Positions 18,888 to 27,407 of a stretch of 64,000 nucleotides of DNA are shown here, one piece after another. A program made the position numbers and the translations under genes. The notes below the pieces were generated by a model. The model was not told the origin of the DNA. It saw only the letters and a list, made by a program, of their open reading frames with translations, and made no database searches. The stretch comes from an uncultured Algibacter sp. (GTDB taxonomy: Bacteria; Bacteroidota; Bacteroidia; Flavobacteriales; Flavobacteriaceae): positions 287,533 through 351,532 of the forward strand of contig NZ_CANMAU010000007.1 of assembly GCF_947495925.1 (NCBI RefSeq), given 5' to 3'. The first letter of the stretch is position 1. Every line of letters starts with the position of its first letter.

Positions 18888-20435
18888 TTAGTAGAAATCC
18901 CAAAAATCGTATTTTTCACCTTCAATATTTTCCTTTTTATCACCTAAAGTTTTAGCTTTTTGCTTCATCTCAGTTCTCATATCTGAAATAATCTTTTTAT
19001 ATTCTGGAAAGAATGATAAATCTTGAGTTTCCCAAGGGTCTTTTTTTATATTGAATAATTGAGTAACTCTCGAGCCTCGTATTTCTTCACCACGTTTCCA
19101 GTTATTATCATTAGCTCTTACGTATTCAATTAACTTATAATTTCCTTTTCTGTATGCACGTTGAAATTGTTTGTAGGCATGGTATGTTGAATGTCTAACT
19201 TCTTTTCGCTGGTTATTCATAACAGGAACTAAACTTTTCCCATTAACAGATTCGGGCTTGTCAATATTCGATAATTCGCAAACTGTTGGAAAAATATCAT
19301 GTATATAACTTAAAGCATCAATTCTGCGTCCTTTCTGTTGTATTAAATTACCCGAAAGGATAAAAGGGACGTGTATACCATCCTCATCATAAATATTCTG
19401 CTTGCCCAATAGGCCATGATTTCCAACGGCTAAACCGCTATCTCCGGCAAATACGATTATAGTATTTTCATAACGTCCATTATCTTTTAAGGCCTGAATG
19501 ATTTTCCCAATTTGATAATCTAAATGGGTTATAATCGCATAGTAATTGGCTAATTCTTGTTGAGCGATATCTTTTGTTCTAGGCCAACCAGCTAATTCTT
19601 CATCTCTTAAAAACATATGACCATTATCAAAAGGATGCTGTGGCATATATGATGGTGGTAGCTCAATATCTTTAGATTTATACATGTCCTTAAATTCCTT
19701 TGGTGCTTGCCTAGGGTCGTGAGGTGCATGAAAAGCAACATATAAAAAGAAAGGTTTTTTCTTTTTAGAATCCTCTATATATTTAACGGCACTCCTAGCA
19801 AATACTTCTGAGGTATGAGGACCGTCTAATTCAGTACCTATAGGGCCTCTTTTATCGTCACCATTAATGGCTCTCCTTTTTTCTTTTCCATTCTCGTCAT
19901 AAGTCAATAAATAGGCGTTTTCTTTTGAAAAAGCTCCTGTTTTATCCCAATCCCAAAAGGGCATTCTAAAGTGATCTACGAGATAAACACCACGTCCCAT
20001 AACTTTATTTCCTGAGTTGAAAGAACGTGTTAGCGATTCATTATCATTATGCCATTTTCCAACAATGTGTGTATCGTATCCAGCTCCTTTAAAAGTTTCT
20101 CCAATTGTGGTATGCGATTTTGGAATGGAATGACCTTGCCCATTAAGCGAAAATAATTGCCTCCCTGTGTGTAACATAGCTCTGCTTGCTATACAAGTAG
20201 CACCAGTAAAAGAACCCATTAAAAAAGTATTTGTAAATGCAATACCTTCATTTGCAAGTTTATCAATATGAGGTGTTTTTACCGGCATTCCTCCTAATGC
20301 TTGCACGCCAGAAAACCGATGATCATCTGTATATATTACAAGCACATTCGGTTTTTTTATTTTGGTTTTTTGACCAAATATTTGGAGAACTGCAATATTG
20401 AAAAGTATGCCTAAAACTATTTTTTTTGAAATCAT
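18888..20435 (-). CDS. S1 family sulfatase, secreted
   Basis: 515 residues with a cleavable signal peptide (NIAVLQIFGQ). YTDDHRFSGVQALGG gives the metal site, C81-I-A-S-R is the formylglycine motif with Ala at the Pro position, and VFAGDSGLAVGNHGLLGKQN is the C-terminal metal/substrate region. It resembles the sulfatase at 5449-6987 (same CxASR variant, KKPFFLYVAFHAPHDPRQAP in both), so these two are probably the same S1 subfamily and may act on similar sugars. It lies between two GH2 genes, 6 bases after the upstream one. Confidence 0.93.
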   Translation of the reverse strand: MISKKIVLGILFNIAVLQIFGQKTKIKKPNVLVIYTDDHRFSGVQALGGMPVKTPHIDKLANEGIAFTNTFLMGSFTGATCIASRAMLHTGRQLFSLNGQGHSIPKSHTTIGETFKGAGYDTHIVGKWHNDNESLTRSFNSGNKVMGRGVYLVDHFRMPFWDWDKTGAFSKENAYLLTYDENGKEKRRAINGDDKRGPIGTELDGPHTSEVFARSAVKYIEDSKKKKPFFLYVAFHAPHDPRQAPKEFKDMYKSKDIELPPSYMPQHPFDNGHMFLRDEELAGWPRTKDIAQQELANYYAIITHLDYQIGKIIQALKDNGRYENTIIVFAGDSGLAVGNHGLLGKQNIYDEDGIHVPFILSGNLIQQKGRRIDALSYIHDIFPTVCELSNIDKPESVNGKSLVPVMNNQRKEVRHSTYHAYKQFQRAYRKGNYKLIEYVRANDNNWKRGEEIRGSRVTQLFNIKKDPWETQDLSFFPEYKKIISDMRTEMKQKAKTLGDKKENIEGEKYDFWDFY

Positions 20436-20441
20436 AATATT

Positions 20442-22892
20442 TTAGTTTGAATTAAGAGTAATACTGCTACTTTTTAAACCGTAACTAGATACGGTGAATT
20501 TTATCTCACCTGGTGTATTTGTAGATTTTATTATTGCTAGACATTTTCCATTGAAAGCTTTTCTTTTATTGGATTGAAAAGGCTCATGACTCATATTATT
20601 GCCATTACCAACACTTACTATAGAGGCAGGTCCTTCAATAGAAAAGTTAAGTTGATTATTTGCATTGGGCACCATATTTCCATTACTGTCATTAATAGTA
20701 AATTCAATATATATTAAGTCTTGACTGTTTGCTTGCATTTTTGTTCTTCTTGTAAATATTTCAATATTATCGGCTTTACCAGCAGTGTTAATCACTTGCT
20801 CTGCATATAGTTCTCCATTTTTATATGATAAGGCTTTGAGCGTTCCGGGGGTGTATTTAACGTCCCAAGATTGATATTCAACACCATTGATATCGTTTTT
20901 TTGTTTACCCAAAGATTTCCCATCTTGAAACAGCTCTATCTCATCACCATTTGTAAAAGCATATACTTTTACATTTTTTCCTTCTTGACCTTTTAAGTTC
21001 CAATGCGGAAAAATGTGTACCATAGGCTTTTCTGTCCATTGCGATTGATAAAAATAGAAACCATCTTTTGGAAACCCACATAAATCTATGGGCGCAAAAG
21101 ATGAAGATCTTGCAGGCCATCCAAAAGGGATAACTTCGCCCAAATAATCAAAACCTGTCCAAATAAATTGCCCCATAACATGTTTGCGTTTTTTTACAGC
21201 TTTCCATGCATCAATACCTCTTACACTTCTAATATCGCGTCTTTCAGCCCAATTAAAAGCATCATTAGTTGTATAGTTCAGGTTGTTCCACCAGGCCTCT
21301 TTTTCTTTACCATATAGATAGGTATTTCTAGGGTAGAATGATTGGGCCGATGCGCATTCCGTAACAATGGCCTTTGCATTCGGAAATTGAGTTTTTTCTA
21401 TGTCAAAACCTTCATCTAATATGTAATTATATCCCTTAACATCACTAAAAGAAACGGCTTCTTCATTTGGCCATCTATTCCATCCGTAGCCATAAACGCC
21501 ATTGGTTACAGGTCTGTAATCTAAGTCATGCACAATTTTAGATAACCGTTTGGCAATTGGAGCACCTGTTTCATTCATCATTTGTTCAATCTCATTTCCA
21601 ATACTCCACATGATAACGGAAGGATGGTTTCTGTCTCTTAGAATAAAATCAGTCAAATCTATATTGGCCCATTTTTTAAATTCTTTGGCATAAAAATCTA
21701 CTGGAATTTTAACTTTTTTTCCTTCTTGAGTTGTCATTGGTGATTTTGGTAACTCCCATTCATCAAACATTTCATTCATAACTAAAAACCCCATCTCATC
21801 GCATACATCTAAAAATTCTTCAGAAAAAGGGTTATGTGCTGTTCGTACTGCATTACATCCCATTTCTTTAAGTATTTCTAGTTGGCGTTCAATCGTTCTT
21901 CTATAAACTGCAGCACCCAATGGACCACCGTCGTGGTGCAGACAAACACCTTTTAGCTTTATATTTTTACCATTAAGATTAAATCCAGTATCAGAATTAA
22001 ATTCAATATTTCTGATTCCAGTTTTGGTTATTTCTGAGTAGACAATATTATTGCTTTCTATTAACTCGGTTTTTACCCTATATTGATTGGGCGTTTCAGG
22101 GTTCCAAAGTTCTGGGTTTTCAATATTAATTGAGATTTGGTTAGTAGAACTGCTGTATTCTTTAAGGAAGCCATCAGCGTACTTTGTTTTAACAATTTTG
22201 CCTAAAGGGCTATAAATAGTATATTTAATTTTAAACTCTTTACTTTCTGAATGAGAGTTTTGTACTTCAGTTTCAATATGCAATGTAGCCATGGATGAAG
22301 AACAGGTATTTGTATTTATATAAGTTCCCCAAATTGGAATATGAAGTTTATCGCTTTTAATTAAGTAAACATGTCTGTAAATACCAGTTCCTGTGTACCA
22401 CCTAGAACCGGGTTGGCTAGAATTATCAAGTTTAACGGTTATGGTATTATTACTTCCATATTTAATATGCTTTGTCAAATCATAATGAAAAGCAATATAT
22501 CCAAGAGGCCTTTTTCCTAAGTATGCGCCATTGATCCAAACTTCAGAATTTCTATATGCGCCATCAAAATAAATAGCGATGCGTTTGTTTTTATCTTTCG
22601 AGGGTATATTGAAGGTTTTTCGGTAGGTACATTTACCGGTTGGAAGCCATCCACCTCTTGAAAAAGACTTGTTTTCTTTGCTAAACGGTCCTTCTATACT
22701 CCAGTCATGAGGTAAATTGACGGACTTCCATGAACTATCATTAAATTCAGGTACTTCGGATTTGGTAATAGCTCCTTTTGCGAATTTCCAATCAAAATCG
22801 AAAAGAATTTTTTCTGTAGTTTGATGGTTATTTTCGCAAGAAAAAATAAAGAATAATAGGGTAATGGTAAAAATAGATTTTATGATTTTCAT
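20442..22892 (-). CDS. GH2 glycoside hydrolase, lipoprotein
   Basis: 816 residues, lipoprotein leader ending FFIFSC. Sugar-binding domain with LPHDWSIEGPF, Ig-like domain, and a barrel with KGVCLHHDGGPLGAAV. The acid/base Glu434 is in WSIGNEIEQ and the nucleophile Glu512 in IVTECASAQ. DUF4982-like (VHIFPHWN) and Ig-like end domains follow. The longer barrel loop near ASAQSFYPRNTYLYGKE differs from the GH2 at 16257, so the substrate is likely different. The closest architecture here is the GH2 at 30114 (shared CGFPKDGFYFYQSQWTEKPM). Periplasmic exo-acting beta-galactosidase or similar. Confidence 0.94.
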   Translation of the reverse strand: MKIIKSIFTITLLFFIFSCENNHQTTEKILFDFDWKFAKGAITKSEVPEFNDSSWKSVNLPHDWSIEGPFSKENKSFSRGGWLPTGKCTYRKTFNIPSKDKNKRIAIYFDGAYRNSEVWINGAYLGKRPLGYIAFHYDLTKHIKYGSNNTITVKLDNSSQPGSRWYTGTGIYRHVYLIKSDKLHIPIWGTYINTNTCSSSMATLHIETEVQNSHSESKEFKIKYTIYSPLGKIVKTKYADGFLKEYSSSTNQISINIENPELWNPETPNQYRVKTELIESNNIVYSEITKTGIRNIEFNSDTGFNLNGKNIKLKGVCLHHDGGPLGAAVYRRTIERQLEILKEMGCNAVRTAHNPFSEEFLDVCDEMGFLVMNEMFDEWELPKSPMTTQEGKKVKIPVDFYAKEFKKWANIDLTDFILRDRNHPSVIMWSIGNEIEQMMNETGAPIAKRLSKIVHDLDYRPVTNGVYGYGWNRWPNEEAVSFSDVKGYNYILDEGFDIEKTQFPNAKAIVTECASAQSFYPRNTYLYGKEKEAWWNNLNYTTNDAFNWAERRDIRSVRGIDAWKAVKKRKHVMGQFIWTGFDYLGEVIPFGWPARSSSFAPIDLCGFPKDGFYFYQSQWTEKPMVHIFPHWNLKGQEGKNVKVYAFTNGDEIELFQDGKSLGKQKNDINGVEYQSWDVKYTPGTLKALSYKNGELYAEQVINTAGKADNIEIFTRRTKMQANSQDLIYIEFTINDSNGNMVPNANNQLNFSIEGPASIVSVGNGNNMSHEPFQSNKRKAFNGKCLAIIKSTNTPGEIKFTVSSYGLKSSSITLNSN

Positions 22893-22903
22893 GGATTTTT
22901 AAC

Positions 22904-24289
22904 TTAATTAAAAATAGGGTTGGCATTTTTAAAAACAGCTTCTTCTCGAATATCCTTATGTGTTGTTTTAAACGTTACATTTGATACTTTAATACTATCT
23001 ATGTGCCTTGCGTATAGGCCATAAGCTGGTAATACTTTGAAAAAACTAAATTCTGGATACGCTTTTTCTTGTTCTTCGACTGGAGTTAATATCAAATTAT
23101 CTTCACTACCCGGCAAAGTTATTGCGATATTTTCAAGAGAAACAGAACTTATTTTATGATTGGGAGTTCCTGAAACAAATATTCCGGTAGGAGATGAAAC
23201 TCTTGAGTTTTTTAAGTTTTGAGTTGTGGCATTGATATTCGAAATATTAACACTTTTAATAGACCCAACATCCTGCTTATCGGCATCTCTATAGGTTCTT
23301 AGCCGTTCCCCTAAACGAATAAAAATTGGCATATCAACTTTATTCATTTTAATATTGTTTATGTCTATATTATAAATATTTGCACCATCAACACTTAACA
23401 ATTTAATACCTCCACCTTTAGTATCATGAATTTTACAATTTTGAATTTTGATATCATGAAAGTCGCCCATAGATTCTGTTCCAAACTTTAAAGCTCCCCA
23501 ATCACTTTTTAAAGTGCAATTTTCTACTAGGATATTATAGGTAGGTAGAGGAGAGGTTGCCTTTATACATATAGCATCATCACCAGTATCAATTTGGCAA
23601 TTTGTAATAGTAGCATTATAACTAGAATCTAAATCTATACCATCATTATTATGATGTGCGTGACTGTAAATATTAATATTATTTACCTGAATATTATTTG
23701 ATTGATAAAAATGACATGTCCACGCTGCCGGCTGTTTCAAGTTAATATCTTGAATAAGAATATTTGAGGATTTTACAAAACGCAATAAGAAAGGTCTGTT
23801 TATTCCAAAACTTTTCTTATCACTTTCAGAAAGATTAAGCTCTTTTATTTTAGCTGCTAGGTTTTTTGATAAAAAGGATTTACCATTTCCATCAATTATT
23901 CCTTTTCCAGAAATTCCAATATTATTGGCGTTTCTTGACCCTATTAAACAATTACCTCGTTTTTGCCCTGTAGCATCAATAAAGGTATCTATACTTTGAT
24001 AATCTAGGGGATTTGAGCTTCCAATTAGTTTAGTTCCTTCAGAAATATATAAGGTTACATTGTCTTTAAGAATAATAGTTCCACTAATATAGGTTCCTCC
24101 AGATATACTAACTGTGCCACCTCCATTTTTTGAACATGCATCAATAGCTTTTTGAATACTTGTTGTGTTTATTGTAAGACTATCTCCAACTGCTCCAAAT
24201 TCTGTTACGTCATATTCCTTTTTTATGGATTTACATGAAGTCACGGCTAAAAGACTTAAAATAACAACAAGGATTTTTTCGTATTTCAT
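22904..24289 (-). CDS. GH28-like polygalacturonase family protein, lipoprotein
   Basis: 461 residues with a lipoprotein leader (LLAVTSC). The right-handed beta-helix begins DVTEFGAVGD and carries NNDGIDLDSS (214-223) and TGDDAICIKA (235-244), which align with the catalytic NTD and DD motifs of GH28. The canonical GHG and RIK motifs are not present as such (DWGALKFGTES and GGGIKLL stand there). It would cleave a uronic acid or related linkage in the periplasm, probably from an end. It begins on the base next to the stop of the second GH28 gene, so the pair is co-translated. Confidence 0.88.
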   Translation of the reverse strand: MKYEKILVVILSLLAVTSCKSIKKEYDVTEFGAVGDSLTINTTSIQKAIDACSKNGGGTVSISGGTYISGTIILKDNVTLYISEGTKLIGSSNPLDYQSIDTFIDATGQKRGNCLIGSRNANNIGISGKGIIDGNGKSFLSKNLAAKIKELNLSESDKKSFGINRPFLLRFVKSSNILIQDINLKQPAAWTCHFYQSNNIQVNNINIYSHAHHNNDGIDLDSSYNATITNCQIDTGDDAICIKATSPLPTYNILVENCTLKSDWGALKFGTESMGDFHDIKIQNCKIHDTKGGGIKLLSVDGANIYNIDINNIKMNKVDMPIFIRLGERLRTYRDADKQDVGSIKSVNISNINATTQNLKNSRVSSPTGIFVSGTPNHKISSVSLENIAITLPGSEDNLILTPVEEQEKAYPEFSFFKVLPAYGLYARHIDSIKVSNVTFKTTHKDIREEAVFKNANPIFN

Positions 24290-25678
24290 TTAATTCACTT
24301 TTTTCGGTTGTAAAATTTCCTTTTTGTTTGCAAAAACACTGTTGAGGTTAGATTCAGGAACATCGTCAAAAACAATAGGCGGTCTATGGTCTTCATGGAT
24401 GGTTTTTATTTGAATATTACTTAGTGATAAATTGTTTACATGGCGAGCATAAATACCATAGGCAGGTAGCGTACCAACTAGGTGAAACTCTGGCCACCAT
24501 CCATCCAAAACATCAAGCGTATACTCCTTAATATTTGTATTATCGGCATCTATTTTAGTTCCTTTTCCAGAAACTGTCATCAAAATATTGTTTAACTGTA
24601 TATCTGTAATGTAGAAATTGGGCATGCCTGTTATAAAGATTGCTGAATTTTTGTCTATTCCTCGATTGTCGGCAATTATATTACTAAAAATAAAGCTGTG
24701 CATAGCTTTCATGGGGTACATGCTATTAGGAGCATCAACACAGGCTTTTTGCTGTGCAAAAGTCATGAAAATTGGTCTAGGAACATTTTTCATAATAAGA
24801 TTTGAAAATGTCATGTTTTTCATCTCTCCACCTTCATTGAGTTGTATTTTTAATCCAGAATCTTGTATGTCATTAAAAGTACAGTTAGAAACGGTTATAG
24901 ATTCTATATCTCCTCTGGACAATAATCCTATACGCATACCTGCCCATTTACTCGTAAAAACACAATTACTTATTACTATATTTTTACTTGGTTTATCTGG
25001 TAATGAAGCTTGAACGCAAATAGAATCATCACTCGTGTCAAAAGAACTGTTAGAGACTCTAACATTCGTGCAACCATCAAAATCAAGACCATCTCCATTA
25101 TTGTTTACTCTACTTATAATTTTAATACCTTCAACTACAATTTCGCTGCAATATAACCAAGCAGAGGTCCAAGCAGCTGGGTTTTTTAACGTCACATTTT
25201 TTAATAAAATATCCGTACAGTTTATAAACCGTATTAGCATGGGGCGACCACCTTTTTCTTTTGTGAAATTTTTAAAATAACCATTACCATCAATAGTTCC
25301 AAGACCTGTAATAGCAAAATATTTTGCGTTTTTAGCAAAAATTAGACACCTATCCATATGCGGTTCTAATTTGTACATATTTTTATGGGTGTCGGTTGTG
25401 TAATTCTTGTAATCAGGACTTCCTAATAAAATTGCACCATTTTCGATATGTAGATTCACATAATCTTTTAAATATATGGTTCCAATAAGAACTGTTTTGC
25501 CTGATGGAATAATGACGCGTCCTCCGCCATTTTCGAAGCAATTATCAATGGCTGCTTGTACGGCATTTGTATCTAAGGAGGTACCATCAACTTTAGCTCC
25601 ATAGTTTAAAATGTTATAATCTTTTGCATTTCCCTGTAAATGAAAGCATATGAGCAATAATAATAGTGGGTTTTTCAT
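24290..25678 (-). CDS. GH28-like polygalacturonase family protein, secreted
   Basis: 462 residues with a signal peptide (LLLLLICFHLQGNA). The beta-helix has YNILNYGAKVDGTSLDT at the start, GDGLDFDGC (195-203) and SDDSICVQA (216-224) in the places of the GH28 NTD and DD motifs. The GHG motif is replaced by KWAGMRIGL. The C-terminus shares LPAYGIYARHV with the neighbouring GH28 protein (LPAYGLYARHI), so the two arose by duplication but have diverged widely. Likely substrates are uronides or related acidic sugars of the target glycan. The gap to the next gene is zero. Confidence 0.88.
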   Translation of the reverse strand: MKNPLLLLLICFHLQGNAKDYNILNYGAKVDGTSLDTNAVQAAIDNCFENGGGRVIIPSGKTVLIGTIYLKDYVNLHIENGAILLGSPDYKNYTTDTHKNMYKLEPHMDRCLIFAKNAKYFAITGLGTIDGNGYFKNFTKEKGGRPMLIRFINCTDILLKNVTLKNPAAWTSAWLYCSEIVVEGIKIISRVNNNGDGLDFDGCTNVRVSNSSFDTSDDSICVQASLPDKPSKNIVISNCVFTSKWAGMRIGLLSRGDIESITVSNCTFNDIQDSGLKIQLNEGGEMKNMTFSNLIMKNVPRPIFMTFAQQKACVDAPNSMYPMKAMHSFIFSNIIADNRGIDKNSAIFITGMPNFYITDIQLNNILMTVSGKGTKIDADNTNIKEYTLDVLDGWWPEFHLVGTLPAYGIYARHVNNLSLSNIQIKTIHEDHRPPIVFDDVPESNLNSVFANKKEILQPKKVN

Positions 25679-25748
25679 TATTGTATAATTGTTTAATGAG
25701 AAAGGTTAAATTAATAATCCAATTCTCAATTGACTTATTAGTTTTTTG

Positions 25749-27401
25749 TTAGTGCTCTCCAGCTGGATGACTATCAATTGTATAACGCAAAACCTTTGGC
25801 GCATCAGTCCCTCTGGCGTTGGTTATTTCAAATCCCCAAGTTTCTCTTAATTTACTGAGAACTTCTGAATACTTCGTTTCGTTTATTAAATTGATGAGTT
25901 CATTTGGATCGTTTTTTAAATGATATAATTCTTCATATACAGGTTGTTCACCATTTAAAGGGGATTCTACATAATCTCTATAAATGGCAATATCAGAATC
26001 ATGAACGGCATAGAGCATTTTTGCTACTGGTATGCCTAAAAGTTTAGCGGTTTTAATTTTAGAAGCTGCAGAGAATGTGTTGTTTTTATAATATCTAATA
26101 TATTTCCACTCTTTATTTTGAACAGCTTCACACCTTGGATTTCCAAATTGGGTTGACCATAAATTTTCCGTAAAAATATAGTCTCGAATAGGGGAGGTCT
26201 CCCCATAAACTAGTGCGGATATATCTTGTCCCTGAAAGTCTTTAGGACTTTTTAGTCCTGCAAAAGAAAGCATAGTAGGAGCAATATCTATACTTTGCAC
26301 AAGCGCATCGTTTTTTAAACCTTTTAATTTTCGTTTTATTAAGGGGTTCATTATAATCAAGGGAACATGAGTTGTTTTTTCATAACAGAGTGCTTTTCCA
26401 CCTAACCCTTGTTCTCCCATAAATAAACCATGATCTGATGTGAAAATAATAATGGTGTTCTTCTCGAGATTTAAATCTTTTAGTTTGTTTCTTAAGTTTC
26501 CCACCATTCTGTCAATGCCAGTCATGGCTTGAAGTTGTCTTGTATAGCGTTCTCTAAAATCTTCTGGGGTGTCCACATAGTTATATCCCACTTGTCTGTC
26601 TTCTGCACGTAGTATATCTTCTGGTAATTTAGGATATTCAATATCTGCTTTTGCAATATAATTCTCAGGCAGAGGTAACTCAATATCTCTATAAAGAGTT
26701 TTATATATGGCGTCGTCATTAGGTTTAAGTTTCATTGAACTCGTACCATTACCATGAGGTAAATTAAAATTAATAGAAAGCATGAATGGTTTATTTGTGG
26801 GGCGTTCCTCCAGAAAACGCATAGCGCCCTTTAACTTATTTTCATTATTATCTAAGAAATCATTAACACCTTCATTTATTATTTCAGGTTGTGTAAAAGC
26901 TTTAGCATCATTAAATATTTTGTGACGTTCTTTCGGGTAAAAAGATAGGTGTCCATGACCCGCGTACCAGTAGTCAAAACTCTTTTCCATTAAGCCACTT
27001 AAATATCCACCCTTTCCAATAGGCGCATGATTTTTTCCTATCCAACCGGTATAGTATCCAGCATTCCGCATAAGTACTGGGTAAGACTTTTTCCAAGCTT
27101 CAGGAGATACACTTGTGCCAGAATTGAAGTTCACACCATGCTTGCGTTCATATTGACTCAATAATATTGAAATTCTACTTGGAGTACAAATGGCACTAGT
27201 TATATGAGCATTCGTAAAAAACATACCTTCGGAGGCAAGTTTATCAATATGAGGTGTTTTAACTATCGAATTACCATCGCACCCCATAAGTCCTGAAGGT
27301 TGGTCATCTGTAAGTATAAATATAATATTGGGCTTTTCTTGTGCATGAATAAAATGAACTAGCGATAAAAAAAAGAGAAATGTTATACTTAACTTATTCA
27401 T
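25749..27401 (-). CDS. S1 family sulfatase, secreted
   Basis: 550 residues with a cleavable signal peptide (SLVHFIHAQ). LTDDQPSGLMGC gives the metal ligands, C72-T-P-S-R is the formylglycine motif, and FTSDHGLFMGEQGLGGKALCYEKTTHVPL is split by a typical C-terminal metal region. The central GRGTDAPKVLRYTIDSH-like end and DNENKLKGAMRFL helix set it apart from the other four sulfatases, so it probably serves a different sulfate position. It lies in the minus-strand operon 6 bases behind the GH3 gene. Confidence 0.93.
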   Translation of the reverse strand: MNKLSITFLFFLSLVHFIHAQEKPNIIFILTDDQPSGLMGCDGNSIVKTPHIDKLASEGMFFTNAHITSAICTPSRISILLSQYERKHGVNFNSGTSVSPEAWKKSYPVLMRNAGYYTGWIGKNHAPIGKGGYLSGLMEKSFDYWYAGHGHLSFYPKERHKIFNDAKAFTQPEIINEGVNDFLDNNENKLKGAMRFLEERPTNKPFMLSINFNLPHGNGTSSMKLKPNDDAIYKTLYRDIELPLPENYIAKADIEYPKLPEDILRAEDRQVGYNYVDTPEDFRERYTRQLQAMTGIDRMVGNLRNKLKDLNLEKNTIIIFTSDHGLFMGEQGLGGKALCYEKTTHVPLIIMNPLIKRKLKGLKNDALVQSIDIAPTMLSFAGLKSPKDFQGQDISALVYGETSPIRDYIFTENLWSTQFGNPRCEAVQNKEWKYIRYYKNNTFSAASKIKTAKLLGIPVAKMLYAVHDSDIAIYRDYVESPLNGEQPVYEELYHLKNDPNELINLINETKYSEVLSKLRETWGFEITNARGTDAPKVLRYTIDSHPAGEH

Positions 27402-27407
27402 GGTTTT

